This document shows, piece after piece, positions 23,968-32,112 of a stretch of 64,000 nt of DNA; positions within the stretch are counted from its first letter, which is position 1, and each line of letters opens with the position of its first letter. The stretch comes from Fructilactobacillus lindneri DSM 20690 = JCM 11027 (lineage in GTDB: Bacteria; Bacillota; Bacilli; Lactobacillales; Lactobacillaceae). The translations under genes were made by a program, and so were the position numbers. The stretch lies in NCBI RefSeq assembly GCF_002907375.1, contig NZ_MIYK01000017.1, positions 30,045-94,044 on the forward strand, in the 5' to 3' direction. The notes beneath the pieces were generated by a model, which saw nothing but the letters and a program-made list of their open reading frames with translations, was not told where the DNA came from and ran no database searches.

Positions 23968-25167
23968 TTAATCTTTCAATTCTTCACGGAGTTGTTCCTC
24001 AGCCTTTGAAATTCTCATTCGAATAATACGTTTCAACACCATGATTAACATACTTACCATAATTAAGGTAAATACGATTGTAAATAACGTTGCGCCAGTC
24101 TGAATGCCTAGCAACTTAAAGCCGCCGCCTTCAAACAAACCGTTAATTTTAACTGCTGGATTAATCTTTTTAGCTGCAAACAATCCAGTCATGATACTTC
24201 CCACAATTCCTGAAACACCATGACAGCCAAAGGCATCTAAGGTATCATCAATTTTAAGAATTGGTTTAACAACATTGATAAAGAAATAACTAACGATAGT
24301 GGCAACTAATCCAATGACCATTGCACTTTCCACTGACACAAAACCACAAGCTGGCGTAATCGCAACCAAGCCACAAAGAGCCCCGGTACAGATACCTAGC
24401 AAAGTCGCATTTCGTTTTGTAAAAACATCTAAAATAATCCAAGCTAACATAGCAGTTGCCGCTGCAACCGTGGTTGTCAGCATTGCCTGCATCGCAACGG
24501 TGTTAATCGCAAAGGCTGAACCAGCGTTAAATCCATACCAACCAATCCATAACAATGCAGTTCCTAACAAGACCCAGCTCAAGTTCAGCGGACTCCCATT
24601 TTGTTTCACTAAACGAGGTCCGAGGAAGTAAGCCAAAACTAGGGCTGTTACCCCAGCATCAATATGAACAACCGTTCCACCAGCAAAATCCAATGCTCCC
24701 CAATTTTGTAAAAAACCGCCGCCCCACACAATGTGAACTAAAGGATAGTAAACGAAAATCGACCATAAAACTGTGAACGAGATTAAAAATTTAAAGTCCA
24801 TCCGTCCCACGATTGCTCCGACAAACAACGCTGGCGTAATGATTGCAAACATCATTTGAAAAATAATGTAGGCTACATTGGTGATACTGCCTGAAGTTTG
24901 AACTGCTCCGGCAGCTAACTTAACATTATGTAACATGAAATTATGTAAATTACCGATGACGTTAAAGTAGTTTCCCGAAAATGAAAGTGAATATCCGATG
25001 GTAATCCACAACAATACCGGAATACTACACATAATAAAAACCGACATTAACGTATTGTTGATGTTTTTCTTGGGTACCATCCCTCCGTAAAAAAATGCTA
25101 ATCCAGGTGTCATTAGGAAAACCAATACTGAACAAATAAAAATAAACACGACGTTTGTAGCCACCAT
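23968..25167 (-). CDS. amtB: Ammonium transporter Amt
   Basis: 399 residues from ATG 25167 with AGGAGG 6 bases upstream. Eleven membrane helices. Conserved pore-region motifs: TPGLAFFYGGMV near 23, FAGGTVVHIDAGVTAL near 160-175 with the first twin His, and DTLDAFGCHGVSGIVG near 305-320 with the second His. Conducts ammonium as NH3 plus H+. No glnK is adjacent, so PII control must come from elsewhere or be absent. A GlnR-like site lies upstream. Confidence 0.95.
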   Translation of the reverse strand: MVATNVVFIFICSVLVFLMTPGLAFFYGGMVPKKNINNTLMSVFIMCSIPVLLWITIGYSLSFSGNYFNVIGNLHNFMLHNVKLAAGAVQTSGSITNVAYIIFQMMFAIITPALFVGAIVGRMDFKFLISFTVLWSIFVYYPLVHIVWGGGFLQNWGALDFAGGTVVHIDAGVTALVLAYFLGPRLVKQNGSPLNLSWVLLGTALLWIGWYGFNAGSAFAINTVAMQAMLTTTVAAATAMLAWIILDVFTKRNATLLGICTGALCGLVAITPACGFVSVESAMVIGLVATIVSYFFINVVKPILKIDDTLDAFGCHGVSGIVGSIMTGLFAAKKINPAVKINGLFEGGGFKLLGIQTGATLFTIVFTLIMVSMLIMVLKRIIRMRISKAEEQLREELKD

Positions 25168-25197
25168 TTGCAACCTCCTACGAAATTTAATGTCTTC

Positions 25198-25250
25198 AGT
25201 ATAATCGGCTCATTTTAAACTAACTAGGTTTGATGTCGCGTTTTGTGACA
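25198..25250 (-). promoter_or_regulatory. amtB promoter with GlnR-like operator
   Basis: -10 TATACT on the minus strand (25198-25203). Upstream at 25234-25250 is TGTCGCGTTTTGTGACA, one change from the GlnR consensus TGTNA-N7-TNACA. Its place near -45 suits nitrogen control by GlnR. Confidence 0.5.
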
Positions 25251-25269
25251 AATCTATCAATTTTTACAA

Positions 25270-25315
25270 AAAGACCTCCAACAGTCAGCCTGGTAGCTCA
25301 CCATTGGAGGTCTTT
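25270..25315 (-). terminator. Terminator of the hxlAB operon
   Basis: 12-bp stem AAAGACCTCCAA (25270-25281) with 25304-25315 and a smaller inner stem. Confidence 0.75.
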
Positions 25316-25319
25316 ATTT

Positions 25320-25853
25320 TTATTCTAAATTAGCATGACGCTGTTTCATGAATTGTTCAGTAATCTTAGCATTCTGCATATAAGCTAACGTTACCGCATC
25401 GCCAAACAACCAAACCGACTGTTCAAACAAACTACCCATCGGCTGTTGCGAATCACGTTGATCATTTACCATATTTTTACTTTTGCCTGGCAAAATTGAA
25501 ATCTGATTTGCAATCTTAGCCAACGGTGAATCATCGTTTGTTGACCACAACCAAATTTTGGCATCAGCTTTTTGTGCTTCCTTAGCAATATTTACTGTTC
25601 CCTGTGTGGTTCCAGAAGCGGAAGCAACAATCAACAAATCATCCGCTGTAATCGCTGGCGTGGTAGTCTCACCAACCACGTATGCTGACTTGCCCATTTG
25701 CACGAGCCGCATCGCAAAGCCTTTGAGTCCTAATCCGGAACGTCCGCCGCCATATACAAAAATATGGTTAGCATGTTTGATTAACTCAATGTCCTTGTCT
25801 GTCACTGGAACTGCTTGTTGGTCTAATTCATGTAAAATTTCATTCCACATCAT
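25320..25853 (-). CDS. hxlB: 6-phospho-3-hexuloisomerase
   Basis: 177 residues, one SIS (sugar isomerase) domain. Phosphate-binding IFVYGGGRSGLGLKGFAMRL near 30-50 and VASASGTTQGTVN near 85-97 are the SIS signatures of the HPI family. Interconverts hexulose 6-phosphate and fructose 6-phosphate. Starts 2 bases after hxlA ends, so translation is coupled. With HxlA it forms the ribulose monophosphate pair. Confidence 0.92.
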   Translation of the reverse strand: MMWNEILHELDQQAVPVTDKDIELIKHANHIFVYGGGRSGLGLKGFAMRLVQMGKSAYVVGETTTPAITADDLLIVASASGTTQGTVNIAKEAQKADAKIWLWSTNDDSPLAKIANQISILPGKSKNMVNDQRDSQQPMGSLFEQSVWLFGDAVTLAYMQNAKITEQFMKQRHANLE

Positions 25854-25855
25854 GA

Positions 25856-26482
25856 TTATTTTAAAGCAGCCTTAAATTCTTCAGCAACTTTAGTAGGATC
25901 ATCGGTGGTCGAAATTCCACCCCCAACGATTAACAAGTCAGGATCAGCTTGTTTAACTTCTTCCAAGTTATCTAACTTAATACCACCTGCAATCGCAGTC
26001 TTAGTGTTCTTAACATTTTCTTTGATTAAAGCAAAGGTTTCAAATGGGGTTTCGCCTTTTGCTTGTAAATCATAACCAGTATGAGTTCCAATGTAGTCAG
26101 CACCAAACGCATCAATTTCACGAGCTCGTTTGGCCACATCTTGAACCCCAATCATGTCGACTAAGATTTCTTTTCCATCATCATGAGCTGCCTTTACTGC
26201 ATCTTTGATGGATTGGTCTTCAGCCACACCTAAAATAGTCGTAATATCAGCACCATATTTAACGGCTTGGTTTACTTCATATGAAGCAACATCCATAATC
26301 TTCAAATCAGCCAGTAAAGTAATATCAGGGAATTGCTTTCTGATTTTGGCTAAACCTTCAAGTCCAAAGTTAATTACCAATGGAGTTCCGTATTCAAAAA
26401 TATCAATACTGTCTTTCGTTTTTTCAATTAATTTAATTGCACCGTCTACGTCTTCTAAATCGATGGCAAGTTGAATTTTCAT
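25856..26482 (-). CDS. hxlA: 3-hexulose-6-phosphate synthase
   Basis: 208 residues, TIM barrel of the orotidine-phosphate decarboxylase suprafamily. QLAIDLEDVDGAIKL, LLADLKIMDVASYEV near 60-75 with the DxKxxD active-site motif, and GGIKLDNL and VGGGISTTDDP phosphate loops. Condenses formaldehyde with ribulose 5-phosphate, or the reverse. The reverse direction would make pentose phosphate from fructose 6-phosphate. First gene of a two-gene operon with AGGAGG upstream. Confidence 0.93.
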   Translation of the reverse strand: MKIQLAIDLEDVDGAIKLIEKTKDSIDIFEYGTPLVINFGLEGLAKIRKQFPDITLLADLKIMDVASYEVNQAVKYGADITTILGVAEDQSIKDAVKAAHDDGKEILVDMIGVQDVAKRAREIDAFGADYIGTHTGYDLQAKGETPFETFALIKENVKNTKTAIAGGIKLDNLEEVKQADPDLLIVGGGISTTDDPTKVAEEFKAALK

Positions 26483-26570
26483 AATTGTTTTCCTCCTCTA
26501 ATGTCAATGGAAGTCAAGTATAGCAGAGATTTACAGCGGCTAAAAATGATTGGTTTGTAAATCAATGCAC

Positions 26571-26598
26571 AAAAAAAGCCGACATGATTGTCGACTTT
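26571..26598 (-). terminator. Terminator of the DUF1659-DUF2922 operon
   Basis: Stem AAAGCCGACA/TGTCGACTTT with one mismatch, T-tract on the minus strand. Confidence 0.7.
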
Positions 26599-26604
26599 TC
26601 TTTT

Positions 26605-26838
26605 TTATGCAGGTATTTTAGATTCGTCAAAGATTGGATAACTTTTGCTTTCGGCATATCGGGCCGCTACCGGAGTTGCATAGAGATTAATGCCGTCTTT
26701 TTTAAACATTTCTAACGCCACGATTCGATTCATCAAGGCTTTAGTTTCTGCTTCCTGCAAATTTTGGTTCGTGTAGTTCAACTTCATGGTACGGATTTTA
26801 TGTTGTTCTGATTTAAATACTAATTCTAAAATTTTCAT
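26605..26838 (-). CDS. DUF2922 family protein
   Basis: 77 residues. MKILELVFKSEQHKIRTMKL, ALMNRIVALEMFK and a closing AARYAESKSY are the DUF2922 pattern. Small cytosolic protein of unknown role, almost always next to DUF1659, as here (13 bases). AGGAGAT site before the ATG. Confidence 0.82.
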   Translation of the reverse strand: MKILELVFKSEQHKIRTMKLNYTNQNLQEAETKALMNRIVALEMFKKDGINLYATPVAARYAESKSYPIFDESKIPA

Positions 26839-26851
26839 CTAATATCTCCTC

Positions 26852-27055
26852 TTATTCTGCAATGATAGTGGCGTTATTAACAACAACTTTTTCAAAACTA
26901 TCGCCGGATAGGTCTGCTAATACTGCTCCAAATTTTGTGAGTTGTTCGTCTGAAACATCTTCTACGACGTTTGTAAAATTACGACGTAGTCCTTTTTCAT
27001 GACCTGCTCCCACCATCGTATAAGTTGCATTAGCTTTAATCCAAGTTTTTTTCAT
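26852..27055 (-). CDS. DUF1659 family protein
   Basis: 67 residues. Begins MKKTWIKANATYTMVG and has LRRNFTNVVEDVSDEQL, the DUF1659 pattern. Function unknown. Pair partner of DUF2922; both follow the sigma-factor gene by 74 bases, which may mean a shared competence- or stress-related regulon (inference). Confidence 0.82.
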   Translation of the reverse strand: MKKTWIKANATYTMVGAGHEKGLRRNFTNVVEDVSDEQLTKFGAVLADLSGDSFEKVVVNNATIIAE

Positions 27056-27128
27056 TTTTATCTCCTCTTTGTAGGTCTCAGTTTATTTTGTAATCAGTTG
27101 GCCAACCCTTACATATACTAGTAACGTT

Positions 27129-27677
27129 TTAGCGTACCGATGTGTTACCCCAAATTGGTTTTATTTTTTGTTGTAGTTTCAAACGCCACTGATACAGTGT
27201 CTTGCGAGAGACATTTAAATCATTAGCAATTTGTGAGATTGTCTTTCCTTCTATATATAATCCATTTAGAAGGCGCTGCTCATTTTGATTTAACCCTTGT
27301 AATAATTTTTGATACAAGAGTTTTATTTCCACATCATCACTTGCACCATCATTAAATGCTAGGTTGCTCAGAAGGTCGTCTACCCCCCCCCACCCGGCAT
27401 TTTTGGCGCTGATTCGATTGGTCTGGCGCAATCCATCAAGAATTTGCCATCTCACAGACTGATAAATATAATTCAACATTTTCTTCTGATTTTCTCGTTC
27501 ATGCGGATATTTATCATAAGCAGCCACAAACGCTAATCGTCCGTCTTGGACTAAATCCTGATAATTATCATGAAACGGACGGATATTCAGACTTTTCAAA
27601 ACTCCATACACCACTACTTCGTGATCACCCTTTAACATAAACTGAAAGGCGTCACTGCTATTTTCGATTTCTTGCAA
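27129..27677 (-). CDS. Sigma-70 family factor, ComX/SigH-like, with G9 tract
   Basis: 182 residues from a TTG start with AGGAG 7 bases upstream. Region 2 is about 25-90 (YQDLVQDGRLAFVAAYDKY, then YIYQSVRWQILDGLRQ), region 4 helix-turn-helix about 125-175 (GKTISQIANDLNVSRKTLYQWRL). This is the short two-domain build of competence and stationary-phase sigma factors of lactobacilli. Codons for GWGGV (near residues 95-100) contain nine consecutive G on the coding strand (27383-27391), a slippage-prone tract in an otherwise AT-rich gene. The tract length here leaves the frame open. Confidence 0.8.
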   Translation of the reverse strand: MQEIENSSDAFQFMLKGDHEVVVYGVLKSLNIRPFHDNYQDLVQDGRLAFVAAYDKYPHERENQKKMLNYIYQSVRWQILDGLRQTNRISAKNAGWGGVDDLLSNLAFNDGASDDVEIKLLYQKLLQGLNQNEQRLLNGLYIEGKTISQIANDLNVSRKTLYQWRLKLQQKIKPIWGNTSVR

Positions 27678-27679
27678 AT

Positions 27680-27719
27680 AAAAACTCCTGTCTTCGCTAA
27701 ATTTTAGCTACGACAGGAG
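27680..27719 (-). terminator. Terminator hairpin containing the sigma-factor ribosome site
   Basis: 8-bp outer stem CTCCTGTC/GACAGGAG (27712-27719 with 27685-27692) plus inner TAGCTAAA/TTTAGC, then T5. The 3' arm holds AGGAG, the ribosome site for the sigma-factor TTG at 27677, so read-through mRNA would have it masked. Confidence 0.75.
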
Positions 27720-27739
27720 ATACGTAAAAACGTTTTATT

Positions 27740-28678
27740 TTATTCTGTAACCGCCCACAAAGGTTTTTCACCATTTAAAACTAGAACAACTTCGCTCGCC
27801 GCATCATACGACATCCGGTTCATGCATTCAACTGTGTTGGCAGCCATATGTGGTGTAAGCAGCACATTATCTAGTTTGAAAAGTGGACTAGACAATGGTA
27901 ATGGCTGTTCGTCAAAGACGTCTAATGCAGCCGCTTTAATTACTTTATTTTTTAAAGCATCGACTAAATCGGCCGTAACGACTAATTCCCCGCGTGCTAA
28001 GTTAACTAGTACAGACGAATCTTTCATCAGCGCAAATTCACGTTTGCCAATACTATGTTTTGTTTCCGGGGTAACCCGCATGTGCAATGAAACAATGTCA
28101 GAATCCTTTAAAACCGTTTCACGATCGACAACTTTGCCATCAGGTGATTCTTTAGCATGAGGCGAATAAATTAAAACATTCATCCCCAATGCATGGACCA
28201 TGTGAGCAACTTGGCGTCCAATTCGACCATAGCCTAGAATTCCAACTGTTTTACCTTCTAAATCAAAGCCCATATGCGTGGTTTTATATGCCCAGTCACC
28301 TTTACGCATTGCCATCGAATCATTCGTGATGTTTTTAGAAACATCAAAGATTTCACCAACTGTCGTTTCAGCCACAGTTGAAGCATTGGCTTTAGGTGTG
28401 ATAGTAACGTATACGCCATGAGCAGTGAAATATGAAACATCAAGATTGTCATATCCCACCCCAATCCGTGCCACAATTTTTAGATTAGGCATTTTTGCTA
28501 ACGTTTCATTGGGAAATGGAGCAAGTCCCCAAATAACTCCATCGGCATCACTAGACAACTCTAATAAAGTTGAAATTTTATCATCCGGTAATTCAATTAT
28601 TTCAATTTGGTGCTTGCTTAACTCATCTTTTCCCACTTTTGCTAATGATTTGGGAATTGCAACTTTTTTTGTCATCAT
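27740..28678 (-). CDS. D-2-hydroxyacid dehydrogenase family protein
   Basis: 312 residues. NAD-binding GILGYGRIGRQVA near 150-162; catalytic Arg in VNLARGELV, Glu in DVFDEQPLP, and His in LLTPHMAANT. The C-terminal domain resembles phosphoglycerate or glyoxylate/hydroxypyruvate reductases rather than D-lactate dehydrogenase. Reduces a 2-keto acid with NAD(P)H in the cytosol; substrate open. AAGGAG precedes two consecutive ATGs (28678, 28675). Own terminator downstream. Confidence 0.88.
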   Translation of the reverse strand: MMTKKVAIPKSLAKVGKDELSKHQIEIIELPDDKISTLLELSSDADGVIWGLAPFPNETLAKMPNLKIVARIGVGYDNLDVSYFTAHGVYVTITPKANASTVAETTVGEIFDVSKNITNDSMAMRKGDWAYKTTHMGFDLEGKTVGILGYGRIGRQVAHMVHALGMNVLIYSPHAKESPDGKVVDRETVLKDSDIVSLHMRVTPETKHSIGKREFALMKDSSVLVNLARGELVVTADLVDALKNKVIKAAALDVFDEQPLPLSSPLFKLDNVLLTPHMAANTVECMNRMSYDAASEVVLVLNGEKPLWAVTE

Positions 28679-28697
28679 TAAATCTCCTTATAAAAAC

Positions 28698-28733
28698 AAA
28701 AAGACTCAAACCGACGCATTGTCGGCTCGAATC
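28698..28733 (-). terminator. Rho-independent terminator
   Basis: 13-bp stem with G-T pairs (28703-28715 with 28721-28733), T5 on the minus strand. Ends the 80-residue gene. Confidence 0.7.
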
Positions 28734-28750
28734 TCTTGATTAAATTAGTA

Positions 28751-28993
28751 TTAAGCTAATTCATTAGCTGGGTTAACAATGTATATTTGACCATTGTTGT
28801 ATTTGTAGTCAAGACGAACTTTTTTACCATTCTTATCAGCAACATAAACTTTATGTCTGCCACGAATGAAGTCGTTAATAACGATATCGCTTGATTGAAG
28901 TTTACCTTCACCATCAGCGTAGTTAACGAAAACTTCGTTAAGTTTGTATTTAATGTAGTTCACAATAATATATTTGATTTGTACTTGATCCAT
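28751..28993 (-). CDS. Hypothetical protein, 80 residues
   Basis: Start at ATG 28993 with GGAGGC 7 bases upstream; five more codons are open but would use no site. Soluble, aromatic-rich, beta-like (QIKYIIVNYIKYKLNEVF, then YKYNNGQIYIVNP). No family recognised. Single-gene transcript between rbsK-rpiA and the hydroxyacid dehydrogenase gene. Confidence 0.6.
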   Translation of the reverse strand: MDQVQIKYIIVNYIKYKLNEVFVNYADGEGKLQSSDIVINDFIRGRHKVYVADKNGKKVRLDYKYNNGQIYIVNPANELA

Positions 28994-29062
28994 AATAATT
29001 GCCTCCATCTTAAATTGATTACCTTAATTCTAACACATATTAAATGTTTAATAACAATATCT

Positions 29063-30694
29063 TTACTTGGTAGCTAAATCTTCTCGCTTGATGGTTTTAA
29101 TCTGATCCCCACCAATTATTAATTCATCACAAACATTTAAGAACAATCCGTGTTCAACTACTCCAGTTTGATTCTTTAAATTTTTCGCCAAATCTTTTAA
29201 ATCGGCATGTTTAGGAATTGTAATGTTGATTAAATAGTTACCCGAATCAGTTTCTAAAATATCACCATTGTCTTCAAAACGGAATGCTGGATGATAACCA
29301 TTGTCACGCAAGTAACGAAAGACTCCCATTCCACCAAATGGAATTACTTCAACTGGCATCTGTCTACCTTCTAATGTTTTATGATACTTTGTAGAATCCA
29401 CAATCCAAATGTTCTTTTTCGACATTTTAGCAACTAACTTTTCAAAGAGTAAAGCGGCCCCGCCGCCTTTAATTCCGTTTAGTTTGTCATCAACCGAGTC
29501 GGCACCATCAACGGTAATATCGACTTCATCAATTGTATTTACATCCAACATATTCATATGCAGACTTTCGGCTAGTTTTTGCGTTCCAAGTGAAGTTGCA
29601 ACACATTGAATATCTAATTTTTCGTTTACAATTCGCTTTTGAATTGCTTTTACAAAGTATGCTGAGGTTGTCCCAGAACCTAATCCTAATGTAATATGAT
29701 TAGGGATTTGTTGGGCCGCAAACTCGGCTGCTTGTTGCTTTTCTTTTTCGATTTCTTCTTTAGAAATGCTATCCTGCTTAATCACATTCCGAATCTCGGC
29801 TTCAGTTGGAATCGAGTTTTGCGCACCTGCTACCTGAACTGTTAATGAAGATGCATGATTTGCATATAACATGGCTTCTTTAATATTGGAGTTATCAATC
29901 GCCAACTGTGAAGCTAAGGCACCAATAAATGTATCTCCAGCAGCCGTAGTATCAACGGCCTTAACTTTAAACGCTGGAATAAAATCATGTTCAGTTGGAG
30001 TAGCATAAAACGATCCCTTGTCACCAACTGTGATAATCACCATTTTAATGCCTTTTTCAAAGAAAATCATGGCATTATCCAACATGGAAACTTCATCTTT
30101 AACCTCAATCCCCGTCAAAGTCTGGGACTCGGTTTCATTAGGAGTAATGATATCGGTTAATTGCAGTAATTCTTCTGGCAGTTGCCGTGCTGGAGCTGGA
30201 TTTAAAATGGTCTGCACCCCGTTTGCCTTAGCAATCTTAAAAGCAGCAATAATTGCTGGAATTGGAATTTCCAATTGGGCAATAATACGGTCGGCATTAG
30301 CAATTGCATCCCGATGAGCTTCGACATCTTCTGGAGTCATTGCCATGTTAGCTCCACCGTAAACATAAATCGAGTTTTGACCGGTTTTATCAACGGTAAT
30401 ATAAGCTTTCCCGGTTTCATGGTCTTGCGTCGTAATCAAATGATCAACATTCATTTTGTCCTGCTTAAATCCAGCAATCATCATTTTTGCGTCTTCATCA
30501 TTACCTAATTTAGTAATAAAAGTTGTTTCAGCACCAGATCGAGCAGCGGCAATCGCCTGATTAGCACCCTTACCACCACCATGTGATTGCTGATAAGTAT
30601 TAATTGCCAGCGTTTCACCAGGTAAAGCATATTTATCAACGTTTAAAACTTTATCTACATTAGTTGAACCAACTACTACAATTTTCTTTGTCAT
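29063..30694 (-). CDS. rbsK-rpiA: Bifunctional ribokinase / ribose-5-phosphate isomerase A
   Basis: 543 residues, two enzymes in one chain. Residues ~1-305 are ribokinase (PfkB): GGGKGANQAIAAARSG near 38-53, and AAGDTFIGALASQL near 250-262 with the catalytic Asp. A Lys/Glu-rich linker (about 306-325) leads to RpiA (~326-543): LGLGSGTTSAYFV, VDGADSVDDKLNGIKGGG and FEKLVA. Converts ribose to ribose 5-phosphate and on to ribulose 5-phosphate, feeding the phosphoketolase pathway. Strong GGAGG site. A perfect cre box lies 50 bases upstream. Confidence 0.95.
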   Translation of the reverse strand: MTKKIVVVGSTNVDKVLNVDKYALPGETLAINTYQQSHGGGKGANQAIAAARSGAETTFITKLGNDEDAKMMIAGFKQDKMNVDHLITTQDHETGKAYITVDKTGQNSIYVYGGANMAMTPEDVEAHRDAIANADRIIAQLEIPIPAIIAAFKIAKANGVQTILNPAPARQLPEELLQLTDIITPNETESQTLTGIEVKDEVSMLDNAMIFFEKGIKMVIITVGDKGSFYATPTEHDFIPAFKVKAVDTTAAGDTFIGALASQLAIDNSNIKEAMLYANHASSLTVQVAGAQNSIPTEAEIRNVIKQDSISKEEIEKEKQQAAEFAAQQIPNHITLGLGSGTTSAYFVKAIQKRIVNEKLDIQCVATSLGTQKLAESLHMNMLDVNTIDEVDITVDGADSVDDKLNGIKGGGAALLFEKLVAKMSKKNIWIVDSTKYHKTLEGRQMPVEVIPFGGMGVFRYLRDNGYHPAFRFEDNGDILETDSGNYLINITIPKHADLKDLAKNLKNQTGVVEHGLFLNVCDELIIGGDQIKTIKREDLATK

Positions 30695-30744
30695 TGTTAC
30701 GTCCTCCGTTCTTTAACTATATTTTAGCACCAATTCAAATTTTA

Positions 30745-30758
30745 TGTAACCGCTTACA
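30745..30758 (-). promoter_or_regulatory. cre box upstream of rbsK-rpiA
   Basis: TGTAACCGCTTACA fits the catabolite-responsive consensus TGWAANCGNTNWCA at every position. CcpA with HPr-Ser-P would repress here during growth on preferred sugar. Confidence 0.8.
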
Positions 30759-30921
30759 ATGACTATAATCAAATTCTAAGTTAAATAAGTTTGTGAAAGA
30801 TTTTATTAAGTTTTAACCGCTTTTTAAGGTTGTATGACCGCCAGCATAGGAATATAAAACTGACATAAGCTACCTTGAATTTGTGAAAATATTTCAACTA
30901 ATAAAAACCCCTAAAAACCCC
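30759..30921. other. Divergent regulatory region between rbsK-rpiA and dehydrogenase genes
   Basis: AT-rich sequence carrying no open frame. Contains the presumed rbsK-rpiA promoter (near the cre box at 30745) and short runs such as two CCCC motifs. No riboswitch recognised. Confidence 0.4.
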
Positions 30922-30950
30922 TTGCAATAATAATGTAAACGGTTTATATT
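30922..30950 (+). promoter_or_regulatory. Promoter with embedded cre-like site (medium-chain dehydrogenase)
   Basis: TTGCAA (30922-30927), 17-base spacer, TATATT (30945-30950). TGTAAACGGTTTAT (30934-30947) inside it matches the cre consensus except the last two bases, so CcpA would compete with RNA polymerase. The 5' leader is ~110 bases. Confidence 0.65.
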
Positions 30951-31065
30951 TTTAAGTGTAGAAAAATACATTTGAATTAAATAAAAACAAATGATTTTTA
31001 TTAATTCTTTTTTTATTTAATTTGTATGCTCAATTCGTAACTTTTAATTTAAAGGAGATTTAATT

Positions 31066-32091
31066 ATGGCTGACAAAATGAAAGCTTTAGTAATGACCGG
31101 TAAACAAGAAATGAAGATGGAAGAACGAGACATCCCAACTCCAAAGGATAACGAAGTTTTAATTGAAACTGCTTATGCTGGTATCTGTGGTACTGATAAC
31201 GCCCTTTTCAATGGACTTCCAGGTTCAGCAGATGCTGTTCCTCCTATTGTTTTAGGACACGAAAACTCAGGTGTTGTTAAAGCAGTTGGTAAAAATGTTA
31301 AAAACTTTAAAGAAGGAGACCGTGTTGCCGTTGACCCTAATATCTACTGTGGCAAATGTTTCTACTGTCACATTGGTCTCTTTGAAGAATGTGACAACCT
31401 TTCTGCAGTTGGTGTAACTCGTGATGGTGGTTTGGAACAATACTTCACTGCCCCAGATACTGTTGTTTACCATGTTCCAGATGCTGTTTCACTTAAAGCT
31501 GCTTGTTCATTAGAACCTATTTCATGTGGTGTTCACACTATGCACATTATGGAAAACATTCAACCACATATGAACGCTTTAATCATTGGTGATGGTTACA
31601 TGGCTAAATTATTTGCTCAATTATTAAGAGCTTACGGAATCCAAGATATTACCATGACTGGTCGTCACGATGACCTTCTTGCTCAAGAAAAGAAAGAATT
31701 AAACTTAAACCATGTTGTTAACACTACTAAAGAAGAAATCCCTGGTGATTACGACGTTGTAATCGAAGCTGTTGGTAAACCAGAAACTCAAGAAGCAGCT
31801 GTTAAACACACTAACAAGGGTGCTCAAGTATTCATGTTTGGTGTTGGTGAACCAGGACAAACTTTCTCAATGAACACTTACGAAATCTTCAAGAAACAAT
31901 TAACAGTTAAAGGTTCAATGATTAACCCTAACTCATTTGAAGACTCACTTGCATTACTTGAATCAGGTGCAGTTAAGGTTGAACCTTACCAAGCTAACAC
32001 CATCAGCTTAGACCAAGTAGAAGGTGTCTTAAACCACACTACTCCTATGACTGGTAAAACTGTTGTTGCTGTTAACCCTGATCTTAAATAA
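31066..32091 (+). CDS. Zinc-dependent medium-chain dehydrogenase (polyol/alcohol type)
   Basis: 341 residues. Catalytic zinc ligands in AGICGTDNALF near 40 and GHENSGVV near 66; four structural-zinc cysteines in YCGKCFYCHIGLFEEC near 95-110. The nucleotide-binding motif is slightly irregular (LIIGDGYMAKLFAQLL). Probably oxidises or reduces a sugar alcohol or simple alcohol with NAD(P). Codons are strongly biased to GTT/GCT/GGT/AAC, unlike neighbours, suggesting high expression. AAGGAG site; followed 22 bases later by a membrane protein gene. Confidence 0.88.
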   Translation: MADKMKALVMTGKQEMKMEERDIPTPKDNEVLIETAYAGICGTDNALFNGLPGSADAVPPIVLGHENSGVVKAVGKNVKNFKEGDRVAVDPNIYCGKCFYCHIGLFEECDNLSAVGVTRDGGLEQYFTAPDTVVYHVPDAVSLKAACSLEPISCGVHTMHIMENIQPHMNALIIGDGYMAKLFAQLLRAYGIQDITMTGRHDDLLAQEKKELNLNHVVNTTKEEIPGDYDVVIEAVGKPETQEAAVKHTNKGAQVFMFGVGEPGQTFSMNTYEIFKKQLTVKGSMINPNSFEDSLALLESGAVKVEPYQANTISLDQVEGVLNHTTPMTGKTVVAVNPDLK

Positions 32092-32112
32092 TTAAATAAC
32101 AAGGAGATCTGC

